From contig CAYZMU010000018.1 in the NCBI GenBank assembly GCA_964479595.1, positions 1-24,397 on the forward strand: a stretch of 24,397 nucleotides of DNA, in the 5' to 3' direction. The DNA comes from Firm-04 sp964479595 (GTDB lineage: Bacteria > Bacillota > Clostridia > Oscillospirales > Ruminococcaceae). This document shows, piece after piece, positions 1 through 7,555 of this stretch. The notes under the pieces were generated by a model that worked only from the letters and a program-made list of their open reading frames with translations, made no database searches and was not told where the DNA came from. The position numbers and the translations under genes are program-made. Each line of letters begins with the position of its first letter. Position 1 is the first letter of the stretch.

Positions 1-10
1 CGCGGACAGC

Positions 11-38
11 AAAAGAGCGGAGAAGATCTCTCCGCTCT
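11..38 (-). terminator. Rho-independent terminator of the scaffoldin-like gene
   Basis: A ten-base-pair stem (14-23 with 29-38) closes a five-base loop (24-28). Read on the minus strand it is followed by a short T run (complement of the A run at 11-13). It lies 12 bases beyond the stop codon of the cohesin/dockerin gene, so it probably ends that transcript. Confidence 0.75.
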
Positions 39-49
39 CGCTGTCAGGG

Positions 50-2793
50 TTATTGCGGCGCGTCGGGGGCGTTGGGGTTGCCGGTGATCTCGTACCACGT
101 CATGGGTTCGTGGGTGACGCTTTCCGCCGTATAGTAGAGCAGAATCGCCGTCGCGTCGTCAATCGTAATGAGGTCGTCGTCAATCACGTCCATGATAATG
201 ATAATTCTGTCCTCGAATTCGATTTGCACATGCAGCATATCCTCGGTGTAGCAGAGCAGGGTAAGTGTCGCGTCGTCAATCGTGATAACCCCGTTTTCGT
301 CCACATCGCCGAAGCCCTCCGGATTGCTGGGGACAGTGCCCGGCGCCGTGCCGAGGCTCTCAAATACGAAGCCGCTCGCTTCGGCGTAGGTCTGCGCGGC
401 AGAGTTCTCATAGCCGCTAATCGTGCCGTAGAACACCGCCGCGCCGTTCTCATATGCGTTGTATATCGAGTCTGCCGGGATTTCGCATTTCGGGTTCTCA
501 ATCGTCACCGAGGCAAGGCTCTCACAGTCCGCAAAGGCGCTTGCTCCGACAGCCGCCACACCGTAGGGAAGGCTCACCTCGGGCAGACCGTCACAGTCCG
601 CGAAACTCTCGTCCCCTATCCGCGCGACCGTATCCGGAACGGACACAGCGGCCAGATTGTCGCAGTTCTCAAAGGCGAGCGCGCCCACACTCGTGACACC
701 GCTTGTGATTTTCAGGGAGGCGAGGCGTTCCTTGAAGGCGTTCCACGGCGACACCGCTCCGTAGCGGCTGTAATCCGCCATATCCCCGCTCCCGCTGATG
801 ACGAGTTCTCCCGTGTCCGGGTCAAAGTGCCACGTGAGATTCTCCTCATTGCCCGGAGCGCCGCAGTATCCGAAGGTTTCGACGGGTTCCGTTGTGGTGG
901 TCGTCGTTTCGGTTGAGGTCAGCGTCGTCAGTGTCGTCTGCGGGGGGTCTTCCACAATCGTAATACTGCCGGCAATCGTCTCGTAATCGGTGCCCGCGAG
1001 ATAATCCACACCGGATTCGCCGATTACGTCAACCATCTCGATTTCTATCGGATAGACATCCCCCGCGCGCGCGTCCTGCGGCACGTCAAAATAGAAGGTG
1101 AAAAGGGCGGCGTTTCCGGTGTAGAGATCCGTATTGGTCGCTGACACACCGATAAGATCGCAATCCGGGCGATCAAAATTTGTCGTGCCGACGATGATAT
1201 CGAACGCGTCGTAATTCTTGTCGAAAATCGGGGTTTTCCCGTCATCATCCAGCTGAACGGAGAGCGCGGGCGGCGCGTCAGATTGGCTCTTTTGCGTATT
1301 GAACATGATCCGGGCGCCGATAGTTTTTATCCCGATATTGCCGCGCACGCCCATGCTGACGGGGACGCCTTTCTGCCCGGGCTTGGCGGTGGCGTCGCTC
1401 GCGTAAAACTGCATGATGTCCGGCTCGGTCGTCGTGGTCTGCGTGGTCGGGTCCGCGGTCTGGGCGGGCGCGGTCGTGACAGCCTCCCCCTCAATCGTAA
1501 TGCTGCCGTTTACGATGGTGAAATCGGTGATATCCGTGCTCGATTCGCCTTTCAGGTCAACGATCTCAATTTCGATCGGATAGACGTCCCCGTTTTGCGC
1601 GTCCCGCGGGATGTCAAAATAGACGGTGAACAGCATTCCGTCTTCGGTGAACGCTTCTGTACTCGTCGCGGATATGCCGATCATGTCAAAATCCTCGCGA
1701 TCAAAATTGACTCCCCCGACATCGATTGAGAAAGCGTTGGGGACAATATCATAAAGCGGTACATTATCCCTGTCTTCCCGCATCGTCGGGGAAAGCGGCG
1801 CCGGGGCGTCCGCCTCGCTCTTTCGGGTGTTGAACTCGACCCGGATGCCGAAACCCGTGATTCCGGTGTTTCCGCGCACGTTGAGCGTAACAGGCACGCG
1901 CTGCTGCCCCGGCGCGGCGGTGACGTTGTCCAGACAGAAACCCATGATGTCGGAATCCCAAGCTTCGGTTTGTGTGGTCGTAGTTTGAGTGGGAACGGTG
2001 GAAGTGGTTGTGACAGGCTCGCCCTCAATCGTTATGCTCCCGCTCTCCACCGCAAAATCAGTGCCCTCGGTCAGTCTCGGCGTGGAACTATCGCCCTCTT
2101 CTCTCACGCCCAGCAGGTCAACCACAACCAGATTCAGATCATACACATCCCCCTGCTGCGCGTCCTGCGGNNNNNNNNNNNNNNNNNNNNNNNNNNNNNN
2201 NNNNNNNNNNNNNNNNNNNNNNNNNNNNNNNNNNNNNNNNNNNNNNNNNNNNNNNNNNNNNNNNNNNNNNGGTCAACCACAACCAGATTCAGATCATACA
2301 CATCCCCCTGCTGCGCGTCCTGCGGCACATCAAAATAAAGGGTATAGAGAGAACCGTCGTCGGCGTAAGACCCTGTAGATGTCGCGGAAACGCCGACAAT
2401 ATCACACTCCGGTTTCGTAAAATTGGTTGACGCGACAAACATCCATTTCCAAATGCCTTCACCTTTATCACAAACAGGAGTTTTCCCGTCCTCCTTCAAT
2501 CGGATAGAAAGCGGGGACGGCGGGTCCTCTTCGTCCTTTTGTGTGTTGAATTCAATTCGGATACCAAAGCCCGTGATCCCTACGTTGCCGCGCACGCTTA
2601 CGCTGACGGGCACGCGCTGCTGCCCCGGCGCGGCGGTGACATGGTCCGCGTAAAGCACCATGGACGGGTCCTCGGCAACTTCCGCCGCGGACGCCTGTGT
2701 TTCATCCCGCGCGCCGCTCCCAAAAAGGCAGGGCACAACCACGCCTGACGCGAGCGCCAAAGCCGTGGCGGCGGACATCAGTTTTTTAAACAT
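50..2793 (-). CDS. Secreted scaffoldin-like protein: three cohesins, BspA-like LRR, dockerin (split by N gap)
   Basis: This is probably a cell-surface or secreted adaptor of a cellulosome-like complex. Cohesins bind dockerins on enzymes, and the protein's own dockerin would attach it to another scaffoldin. The start is ATG 2793, preceded by an AAAGGAGAAGG ribosome site and followed by a signal peptide (residues about 1-25). Removing the 100 N plus one copy of the duplicated 55-base flank gives a single 862-residue frame; keeping the N run breaks the frame. In that numbering, cohesin-type modules lie near 45-207, 230-386 and 407-564. Each has an AxPGQ-x2-VPV start and a VRGN-x-GI motif, and Thr/Pro-rich linkers separate them. 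A BspA-like LRR region spans about 589-762 and a type I dockerin about 776-840. The first dockerin calcium loop (DVDENG) is canonical; the second has Ile at position 3 and Asp at position 6. No sortase motif is seen. Cohesin assignment is from motifs only; enzyme partners are not in the window. Confidence 0.8.
2116..2325. repeat. Exact 55-bp direct repeat flanking the N gap
   Basis: Bases 2116-2170 and 2271-2325 are identical over all 55 positions and abut the gap on each side. Removing one copy and the N run (155 bases) joins the two half-genes in frame. The length equals a common final k-mer size of de Bruijn assemblers, which points to an unresolved graph node. The node may reflect a cohesin-module repeat or strain variation. 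Confidence 0.9.
2171..2270. other. Assembly gap of 100 N
   Basis: One hundred unknown bases lie inside the first cohesin module. The round size suggests a scaffolding placeholder rather than a measured distance. Both flanks end in the same 55 bases. Confidence 0.97.
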
Positions 2794-2839
2794 CTTACCT
2801 TCTCCTTTCATCAGACGGAGTCTCAAAACTCCCCCTTTC

Positions 2840-2848
2840 ATTATACCA
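2840..2848 (-). promoter_or_regulatory. Extended -10 promoter element of the scaffoldin-like gene
   Basis: The minus strand reads TGGTATAAT, a perfect -10 hexamer with the TGn extension, placed to give a leader of about 40 bases before ATG 2793. No good -35 hexamer lies 16-18 bases upstream (the bases there read CACAAA), so an activator may be needed. A 16-base direct repeat sits where the -35 should be. Confidence 0.6.
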
Positions 2849-2859
2849 CCGCAAGGAGA

Positions 2860-2913
2860 AAATTTGTGCGTTTTCTGATATCTTTGTTGATTCCGATAAA
2901 TTTACGCGTTTTC
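2860..2913. repeat. 16-bp direct repeat upstream of the scaffoldin-like promoter
   Basis: Bases 2860-2875 and 2898-2913 agree at 14 of 16 positions (AAATTTRYGCGTTTTC) and are offset by 38 bases. The nearer copy overlaps the -35 position of the promoter at 2840-2848. The layout fits a pair of regulator half-sites. The rest of the 2794-3060 intergenic region holds only this promoter and the larE terminator. Confidence 0.45.
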
Positions 2914-2986
2914 AAACATGATAATTGGGCATATCGCACAATCTTTTCACAGAGTCGTCCCTTGTGCGAAGAGTCCGGGGAGCGCG

Positions 2987-3021
2987 AAAAACACGCGCCG
3001 TCCGAAAAAGCGGACAGCGCG
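2987..3021 (-). terminator. Terminator downstream of larE
   Basis: Arms 2994-3004 and 3011-3021 pair over ten positions with one C/A mismatch around a six-base loop. On the minus strand the hairpin is followed closely by TTTTT (complement of 2987-2991). It lies about 40 bases past the larE stop and marks the end of the leftward nitrogenase-like/ABC/larE block. Confidence 0.75.
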
Positions 3022-3060
3022 TATACCGGCTGTGAAATCTCTGATGTTTTATGAGAATTT

Positions 3061-3870
3061 TTAACGCGAAGGCAAAGTTTCGTTCATGCTCCCGCTGCGG
3101 TAGCCGCGCAGGTCCAGAGCGGTGTAGGCCCACCCCAGCGCGCGGAATTTCTCCGATACTTCCTCCCTCACAGCCAGCATTTTGCCAAATTCTTCCGGGA
3201 GGATTTCCACACGGGCGACATCCCCGTGCACACGGACCCGAACCTGCCCAAAGCCCAGATCACGCAGAAACTGCTCCGCCTGCTCCACCATCGCCAGTTT
3301 CTCCTCGCTGATGGTTTCGCCGTAGGGAAAGCGCGAGGCGAGGCAGGCGAAGGAGGGCTTGTTCCAGGTCGGCAGCCCCAATTCCCGTGACAGCGCGCGG
3401 ATTTCCTCCTTATGGAGTTTCGCGTCGCGCAGCGGGCTCAGGACACCGAGTTCGCGCACAGCCGCGAGCCCGGGGCGGTAGTCGCTGAGGTCATCCAGAT
3501 TCGAACCCTCCGCCACAGCCGCGAGCCCGTTCTCCCGCGCGATATCCCAAATCTTCTCAAACAGCGAGCGCTTGCAGAGATAGCAGCGGTTGGGAGGATT
3601 CTGCGCGAAGCCCTCGATATCCAACTCCTCCGATTGCGTAATCACCTGCCGGATACCGTTCGCGGCGCAAAAGTTCCTCGCATCCTCCAACTCTCTTTCG
3701 GGAAACGACCGCGATTTTGCCGTCACCGCAAGCACCTTGTCGCCGAGCGCCTCCCGCGCGGCGAACAGCAGCAAAGTCGAATCCGCGCCGCCCGAAAAGG
3801 CGACGGCCACACTGCCGCGGGAGCGCAGCGAAGCGCAAAGACAGTCATATTTCTCGTGAATCGTGTCCAT
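3061..3870 (-). CDS. larE: ATP-dependent sulfur transferase LarE
   Basis: LarE-family PP-loop enzymes adenylate a pyridinium carboxylate and insert sulfur while making the nickel-pincer cofactor of lactate racemase. The 269-residue protein has the PP-loop SGGADST (26-32), the NRCYLCK motif (Cys96, Cys99) and FACLASRFPYG with Cys176. Cys176 matches the position of the sacrificial sulfur-donor cysteine of Lactobacillus plantarum LarE. Three cysteines together (96, 99, 176) resemble the LarE subgroup reported to hold a [4Fe-4S] cluster and act catalytically. The start at 3870 has a GGGAGG ribosome site and lies 20 bases after the ABC ATPase stop, so it is probably co-transcribed with the transporter. 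No larA, larB or larC is in the window, so the cofactor made and the client enzyme are unknown. Confidence 0.9.
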   Translation of the reverse strand: MDTIHEKYDCLCASLRSRGSVAVAFSGGADSTLLLFAAREALGDKVLAVTAKSRSFPERELEDARNFCAANGIRQVITQSEELDIEGFAQNPPNRCYLCKRSLFEKIWDIARENGLAAVAEGSNLDDLSDYRPGLAAVRELGVLSPLRDAKLHKEEIRALSRELGLPTWNKPSFACLASRFPYGETISEEKLAMVEQAEQFLRDLGFGQVRVRVHGDVARVEILPEEFGKMLAVREEVSEKFRALGWAYTALDLRGYRSGSMNETLPSR

Positions 3871-3890
3871 CTCTCGCCTCCCAAACCGTC

Positions 3891-4676
3891 TCAGATCTGA
3901 TATTCAATCGGCTCGATTTCGCCGCCAAGGTTTAAGATCTCCAGGATTTTGGAGCGGTAAACCTGAAATGTGTCCTGTGCCCGTTTCCTCGGCCTCGGCA
4001 GGTCAATCAAGATGTTGTCGACTACCTTCGAAGGCCGCGGCGACAAAACCACAACCCTGTCGGACATATAAACCGCCTCGTCCACGTCATGCGTGACCAT
4101 CAGCATGGTCATATGATTCTTCGACCAGATATCCAGAATCTCGTCCTGCAGGTTCATCCGGGTGAAGGCGTCCAGCGCGCCGAGCGGCTCGTCCAGCAGC
4201 AGCACCGTCGGGTGTCCCACCAGCGAGCGCGCCAGAGACGCCCGCTGCTGCATACCCCCGGAGAGCTGGTGCGGATAAGACTTCTCAAACCCCGTCAGCC
4301 CCGTCATCTTGATATAATCCTCGATATCCTGTTTGTTCTTCTTGGCGAGGTGCTGCGCCTTGAGCCCGAAAGCGATATTCTTCTCCACGGTAAGCCACGG
4401 AAAAAGATTGGAACCCTGAAACGCGAAGCCTCTCTCGCTCCCGGGCTTTGTGACGGGCTTTCCGTCCAGTTCAATCGTGCCGCCCGTGGGTTTGTCCAGC
4501 CCGCCGATTAAGCGCAGAAGCGTGGATTTCCCGCAGCCGGAGGGCCCTATCAAAGAGATGAACGCGCCCGACGGCACGTCAAGCGTCAGGTCATCCAGCG
4601 CGACGATGTTCCCTTTCGCCGGGTCCTGATTGACGAATTCCTTGCGTACGTTTTTGATGGAAATATTGCCTACCAT
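3891..4676 (-). CDS. ABC transporter ATP-binding protein, nitrate/sulfonate/taurine class
   Basis: This is the cytoplasmic ATPase of an importer of the SsuB/TauB/NrtD type, 261 residues from ATG 4676. Walker A is GPSGCGKS (44-51), the Q-loop glutamine is Gln87, the signature is LSGGMQQR (138-145), Walker B is VLLLDEP (158-164) and the switch histidine is His196. The frame stays open upstream to 4748, but ATG 4676 is chosen for its AAAGGGTG ribosome site and because translation there begins at a normal family N-terminus. The start overlaps the permease stop by seven bases (ATGGTAG), so the two are translationally coupled. The substrate class (anion, sulfonate, pyrimidine or other) cannot be told from the ATPase. 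Confidence 0.92.
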   Translation of the reverse strand: MVGNISIKNVRKEFVNQDPAKGNIVALDDLTLDVPSGAFISLIGPSGCGKSTLLRLIGGLDKPTGGTIELDGKPVTKPGSERGFAFQGSNLFPWLTVEKNIAFGLKAQHLAKKNKQDIEDYIKMTGLTGFEKSYPHQLSGGMQQRASLARSLVGHPTVLLLDEPLGALDAFTRMNLQDEILDIWSKNHMTMLMVTHDVDEAVYMSDRVVVLSPRPSKVVDNILIDLPRPRKRAQDTFQVYRSKILEILNLGGEIEPIEYQI

Positions 4677-5632
4677 TTGATTACACCCTTTTGCCACACA
4701 AGCAGATAATCCCTCAGTTTGAAGAGCAGCGTCAGAATCAGCGAGCACATCACGGCGGTCAGAATCAGCCCCGCGTAGACGCCGTCGTACATCATCACCT
4801 GCTTCTGCCAGTTGATATACCAGCCGATGCCGCTGGAATTGCCGTTCATCTCCACAACCATCAGCGTCGTAAAAGAAGATACGGTGCCGTAAAACACGCC
4901 CAGAAAGATGCTGGGCAGCGCGCTGGGAATTGCCACATGGAGAATCTTATAGAACGTGGAGGCGCCCAACGTGCTCGCGATTTCGTAATGCACCTGACTC
5001 GTGCCCTGTATCCCGCTGCTTGTCATCAGCATGACGGGAAACCACACGGCAAACGCGATGAGAAAGACATTCGCGCTGTGCGTGGTCGGAAAAACGCTGA
5101 TAGCGAGCGGTATCCACGCGGTCGTCGGAATGGGTCCTATGAGTTTCGCGACAGGATTGAGCCAGTAGCCGACTTTCTTGTTGTACCCCAGCGCGAGCCC
5201 CGTCAGGAAACCGACCACGCCGCCCCAGAGGAACCCTGTCCCCAGCAGTTTCAGCGAGGACAGGACATTCTGAAGCAGGAACACTCTCTGCTCAAAGAGC
5301 AGCCCCAGTATCCGGTCAAATGAGGGAAAATAGAGCGTCGGCAGCAGCGCCGTCTTGGTGATGAGAAAGTTCAGGAGCGCGAAAAGCAGCATACTCCCGG
5401 TCAGGAAAGGGGCCTTGTAGGCAAGCCAGATTCTCACCTTCGCGACAAAAATCGACACGACCGCCGCGACAAGATAAATCCCAAGCAGAATCAGCAGAAG
5501 GTAAACATAGTAAGGATGTGCCGCGGGCTTTTGCTTTCCGCTGTCTTGAAACCCGTAATACACCGCGATCGACAGCAGCACCGCGAGCACGGGCAGGGCA
5601 AGTTTCAGGACTGTGTAAATCTTTTTTCTCAT
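4670..5632 (-). CDS. ABC transporter permease, SsuC/TauC-like
   Basis: This is the membrane subunit of the importer, 320 residues. The C-terminal two thirds is a BPD_transp_1 domain with the EAA-loop segment EIASTLGAS (about 219-227) that contacts the ATPase. Residues 1-95 carry about three extra hydrophobic segments (about 8-28, 42-65, 76-95), which is longer at the N-terminus than the usual 250-270-residue SsuC proteins. The start at ATG 5632 lies 17 bases after the binding-protein gene and the stop overlaps the ATPase start. The gene is the second of a binding protein-permease-ATPase set. A homodimer is expected because no second permease gene is present. Confidence 0.9.
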   Translation of the reverse strand: MRKKIYTVLKLALPVLAVLLSIAVYYGFQDSGKQKPAAHPYYVYLLLILLGIYLVAAVVSIFVAKVRIWLAYKAPFLTGSMLLFALLNFLITKTALLPTLYFPSFDRILGLLFEQRVFLLQNVLSSLKLLGTGFLWGGVVGFLTGLALGYNKKVGYWLNPVAKLIGPIPTTAWIPLAISVFPTTHSANVFLIAFAVWFPVMLMTSSGIQGTSQVHYEIASTLGASTFYKILHVAIPSALPSIFLGVFYGTVSSFTTLMVVEMNGNSSGIGWYINWQKQVMMYDGVYAGLILTAVMCSLILTLLFKLRDYLLVWQKGVIKW

Positions 5633-5649
5633 GAAACGCCCACTTTCTT

Positions 5650-6849
5650 TCAGTGGCAGCCCGCGGACGTCTGGACACTGCCGAGGTTTACAAGATTGAG
5701 CTCAGGCTGGTCGGGCAGTTCGGCGGATTCGGAAAGTTCGCTGAACGTCCCGTCCTCGTTGTAAACATAGCTGTCAGGGACGCCGTCAAATTTCGCGACG
5801 TGCTCCGCCGTGAAACTGTCGATTTCCCGCCCTTCCTGCAGATCGCCGATTTCCAGCAGATCCGAGCAGGCGTTGCGGAAGGTCTGCTCCATCACGCTGA
5901 CGGACGGCTGATAGTTGTAAGAGCCCAGCAGTTTCGCGTTTTCCGAAAGGTCGCCCGAGCACTGGTTGTTGTCAATCTGGAGTTTCGCGGCTTCCTCGGG
6001 TTTCGCCTGCACGAAAGCGGAAGCCTTGAGCAGCGCCCGGGTAAAGGCGGCCGCAGCGTCGGGGTGCTCCGTCACAACCGAGGTCGTGACATAGGACGCG
6101 CAGCAATACTCGTTCTTGAATGTCTCGTCCTCGCTGAGGTCCAGGATTTTCTTGAAGCCGTATTCCTGTTCGCCGGAGTACGCTACGGGGTCGTGTACCG
6201 CGATGGCGTCCACCGCGCCGTTTGCGAGCGCGAGCGGAAGGTCGGGCAGGTTATAGGGGACAAGCTCCACTTCCATGTTCTGCGGGGTGACACTGACCCC
6301 GACTTCGAAGAGTTTTCTCTTGAGCGCAATCACGGACGAATCGGTAAGCCCCGGCACGCCTATCTTCTTGCCCTTGAGCCCCGCGACATCGTCAATATCG
6401 GAATCCGCCGCGACATAATACTTTGTGCAGCCGGTGTGCATGCCGGCCGTAAACGCGACTTCCAGCCCGCTGTCAATCTGCGGAATCAGCGTCCCCGCGA
6501 GCCCGAGGCAGGCGTCAATTTTCCCCGACGCCGTCAGCTCCGCCGCCTGCTGGATATCGATATCCACCAGCTCGTACTTGATTCCCGCGGCGGAGAATTC
6601 CTCGTCAAAATAGCCGAGATCCGCCGCCACGTGCAGCGGCGCGAGGCACAAAGAACCGCTCGCGGTCCCGATTTTGAAGACATAGTCCCCGTCTGCCGCG
6701 GTATTGCCGCCGTTCTGAGAAGTTTCCGCGGCGCCGGAAGTTTCCCCGCCTCTTTGAGAAGTTTCCGCGGTGCTCGAAGTATCGCCGCAGCCGCCTAAGG
6801 AGGCAGCCAGCGCCCCCGCGAGAAAGACCGAAATCACTTGTTTTTTCAT
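5650..6849 (-). CDS. ABC transporter substrate-binding lipoprotein (NMT1/SsuA-like), cysteine-rich
   Basis: This is the extracellular binding protein of the adjacent importer, 399 residues. A lipoprotein signal peptide ends in ASLGGC, with Cys21 the expected lipidated residue. A Ser/Thr/Gly-rich linker with a repeated AETSQ unit (28-54) tethers the domain. The periplasmic-binding-like fold starts near residue 56 and shows APLHVAADLGYF, an NMT1-type feature, and GLKGKKIGV. The mature protein has eight further cysteines (68, 114, 141, 249, 250, 297, 328, 398) and ends in Gly-Cys-His, which is unusual for this family. A tail of about 50 residues follows the usual family length. The start at ATG 6849 has an AAAGGA site. 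Related proteins bind sulfonates, nitrate or thiamine precursors; the ligand here is not predictable. Confidence 0.88.
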   Translation of the reverse strand: MKKQVISVFLAGALAASLGGCGDTSSTAETSQRGGETSGAAETSQNGGNTAADGDYVFKIGTASGSLCLAPLHVAADLGYFDEEFSAAGIKYELVDIDIQQAAELTASGKIDACLGLAGTLIPQIDSGLEVAFTAGMHTGCTKYYVAADSDIDDVAGLKGKKIGVPGLTDSSVIALKRKLFEVGVSVTPQNMEVELVPYNLPDLPLALANGAVDAIAVHDPVAYSGEQEYGFKKILDLSEDETFKNEYCCASYVTTSVVTEHPDAAAAFTRALLKASAFVQAKPEEAAKLQIDNNQCSGDLSENAKLLGSYNYQPSVSVMEQTFRNACSDLLEIGDLQEGREIDSFTAEHVAKFDGVPDSYVYNEDGTFSELSESAELPDQPELNLVNLGSVQTSAGCH

Positions 6850-6869
6850 CTTTGATTTTCCTTTCAGTT

Positions 6870-6900
6870 ATCATACTATTCCTATCTGCTAAGTAGGATT
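6870..6900 (-). promoter_or_regulatory. Possible promoter and dyad in front of the binding-protein gene
   Basis: On the minus strand TATGAT (complement of 6870-6875) could be a -10 element. Directly upstream is an inverted repeat TCCTA-N9-TAGGA (6880-6884 and 6894-6898) that covers the -35 position, where no consensus hexamer exists. It could be an operator or activator site giving the transporter its own promoter. The arms are only five bases long, so chance is possible. Confidence 0.35.
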
Positions 6901-6947
6901 TTATCGGACAAAAAGACACGGCATACCGCTCCTCAACAGCCGCGCCT

Positions 6948-6987
6948 CCGGGGAAAAGGTCTGAAGACATCGGAATCCCCTGTCCGG
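6948..6987 (-). other. Possible structured leader between the acetyltransferase and binding-protein genes
   Basis: Within the 181-base gap 6850-7030, complementary segments GGGGA (6950-6954) and TCCCC (6976-6980) enclose a small inner hairpin GTCTGAAGAC (6959-6968). This could fold in the RNA upstream of the transporter genes. I recognise no known riboswitch class in it. Confidence 0.25.
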
Positions 6988-7012
6988 CAATATGATTTCT
7001 GAAATCAGATTG
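6988..7012. promoter_or_regulatory. 25-bp near-perfect palindrome
   Basis: The segment centres on base 7000 and pairs at 11 of 12 positions (CAAT, mismatch, TGATTTC, centre, GAAATCA, mismatch, ATTG). It begins 19 bases after the acetyltransferase stop and 139 bases before the binding-protein start. No T run follows on the minus strand, so a simple terminator is unlikely. A protein-binding site or RNA-processing hairpin is more likely. Confidence 0.55.
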
Positions 7013-7030
7013 TCGTGTTCACGCATTCTA

Positions 7031-7555
7031 TCAGCCCCCGGAATCTCCTCCGAATGTTCTGCGCATCTGATACCAGACGGCGTTTCCGTGCGCGGAATCG
7101 GAGATTCCCTCGTTTACAAATCCAAATCTCTCGTAAAAGCCCAGAAGCCCTTCCTTACAGGTCAGTACAACCCCGGCCCGACCCGCTTTGGCGGCATCGC
7201 GCAGAACCAGAGCCATCAGCCGGCTCGCGCAGCCGCGATTTCTGTAGTCGGGGTGTGTGGCGACGCCGAAAATCATCTGCCATCTGCCGGTCTCTTTATG
7301 CATCCGGGCGTTATGATACATCTCGTCGCGCAGGTCGGGCAAATCCGTCGCCATGCCGTTTATCGCGCTGACAATCTGCCCGCCGCATTCGAGCAGCCAG
7401 AAGTGTTCGGGAAAAACAGCGAGCCTCGCGGCGAAATCTTCGGCAGACGCCGCCTCGGCGGGAGGAAAGCAGAGCCGCTCGAGCCGCGCCAGTGCCTCCG
7501 CGTCCCCCTCCCGCGCGTGACGTTCGGTAAAACCCCCGCGCTCAGTAGTTGTCAT
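7031..7555 (-). CDS. GNAT-family N-acetyltransferase
   Basis: This 174-residue protein would transfer an acyl group from acyl-CoA to an amine; the acceptor is unknown. Motif A, GVATHPDYRNRGCASRL (about 97-113), carries the R-x-x-G-x-A pyrophosphate-binding signature (Arg105 to Ala110). Motif B-like LLGFYERFGF (about 137-146) follows. The fold fills the whole protein. The start ATG 7555 lies 14 bases inside the end of the NifK-like gene, which implies translational coupling and a shared role, for instance modifying the substrate or product of the nitrogenase-like enzyme. This is inference from position; many GNAT proteins act on unrelated amines or ribosomal proteins. Confidence 0.85.
   Translation of the reverse strand: MTTTERGGFTERHAREGDAEALARLERLCFPPAEAASAEDFAARLAVFPEHFWLLECGGQIVSAINGMATDLPDLRDEMYHNARMHKETGRWQMIFGVATHPDYRNRGCASRLMALVLRDAAKAGRAGVVLTCKEGLLGFYERFGFVNEGISDSAHGNAVWYQMRRTFGGDSGG

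Larger units (their letters stand above)
1853..2641 (-). repeat. Internal duplication between cohesin modules 1 and 2
   Basis: The DNA encoding the start of module 1 (about 2570-2641) and of module 2 (about 1853-1922) is closely similar. It includes a stretch of about 30 identical bases covering the AAPGQQRVPV segment. Module 3 is more diverged. This indicates expansion of the cohesins by tandem duplication and explains why an assembler could stumble here. Confidence 0.7.

Noticed and set aside
1970..2378. Plus-strand frames that run across the N gap
   Set aside because: They exist only because unknown bases contain no stop codon. The cohesin gene on the other strand explains both flanks.
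6712..6780. Short repeats in the binding-protein gene as a possible repeat array
   Set aside because: They are a few imperfect units coding for the low-complexity AETSQ linker, not a CRISPR array or mobile element.
5653..6798. Open frame of 381 codons opposite the binding-protein gene
   Set aside because: It has an arginine/valine-rich composition, no motifs and full overlap with a well-supported lipoprotein gene, so it is a shadow frame.
6850..7030. A known riboswitch (thiamine, SAM, cobalamin or molybdenum cofactor) before the transporter genes
   Set aside because: Hairpins are possible, but I could not match the conserved boxes of any of these classes, so only an unassigned structured leader is noted.
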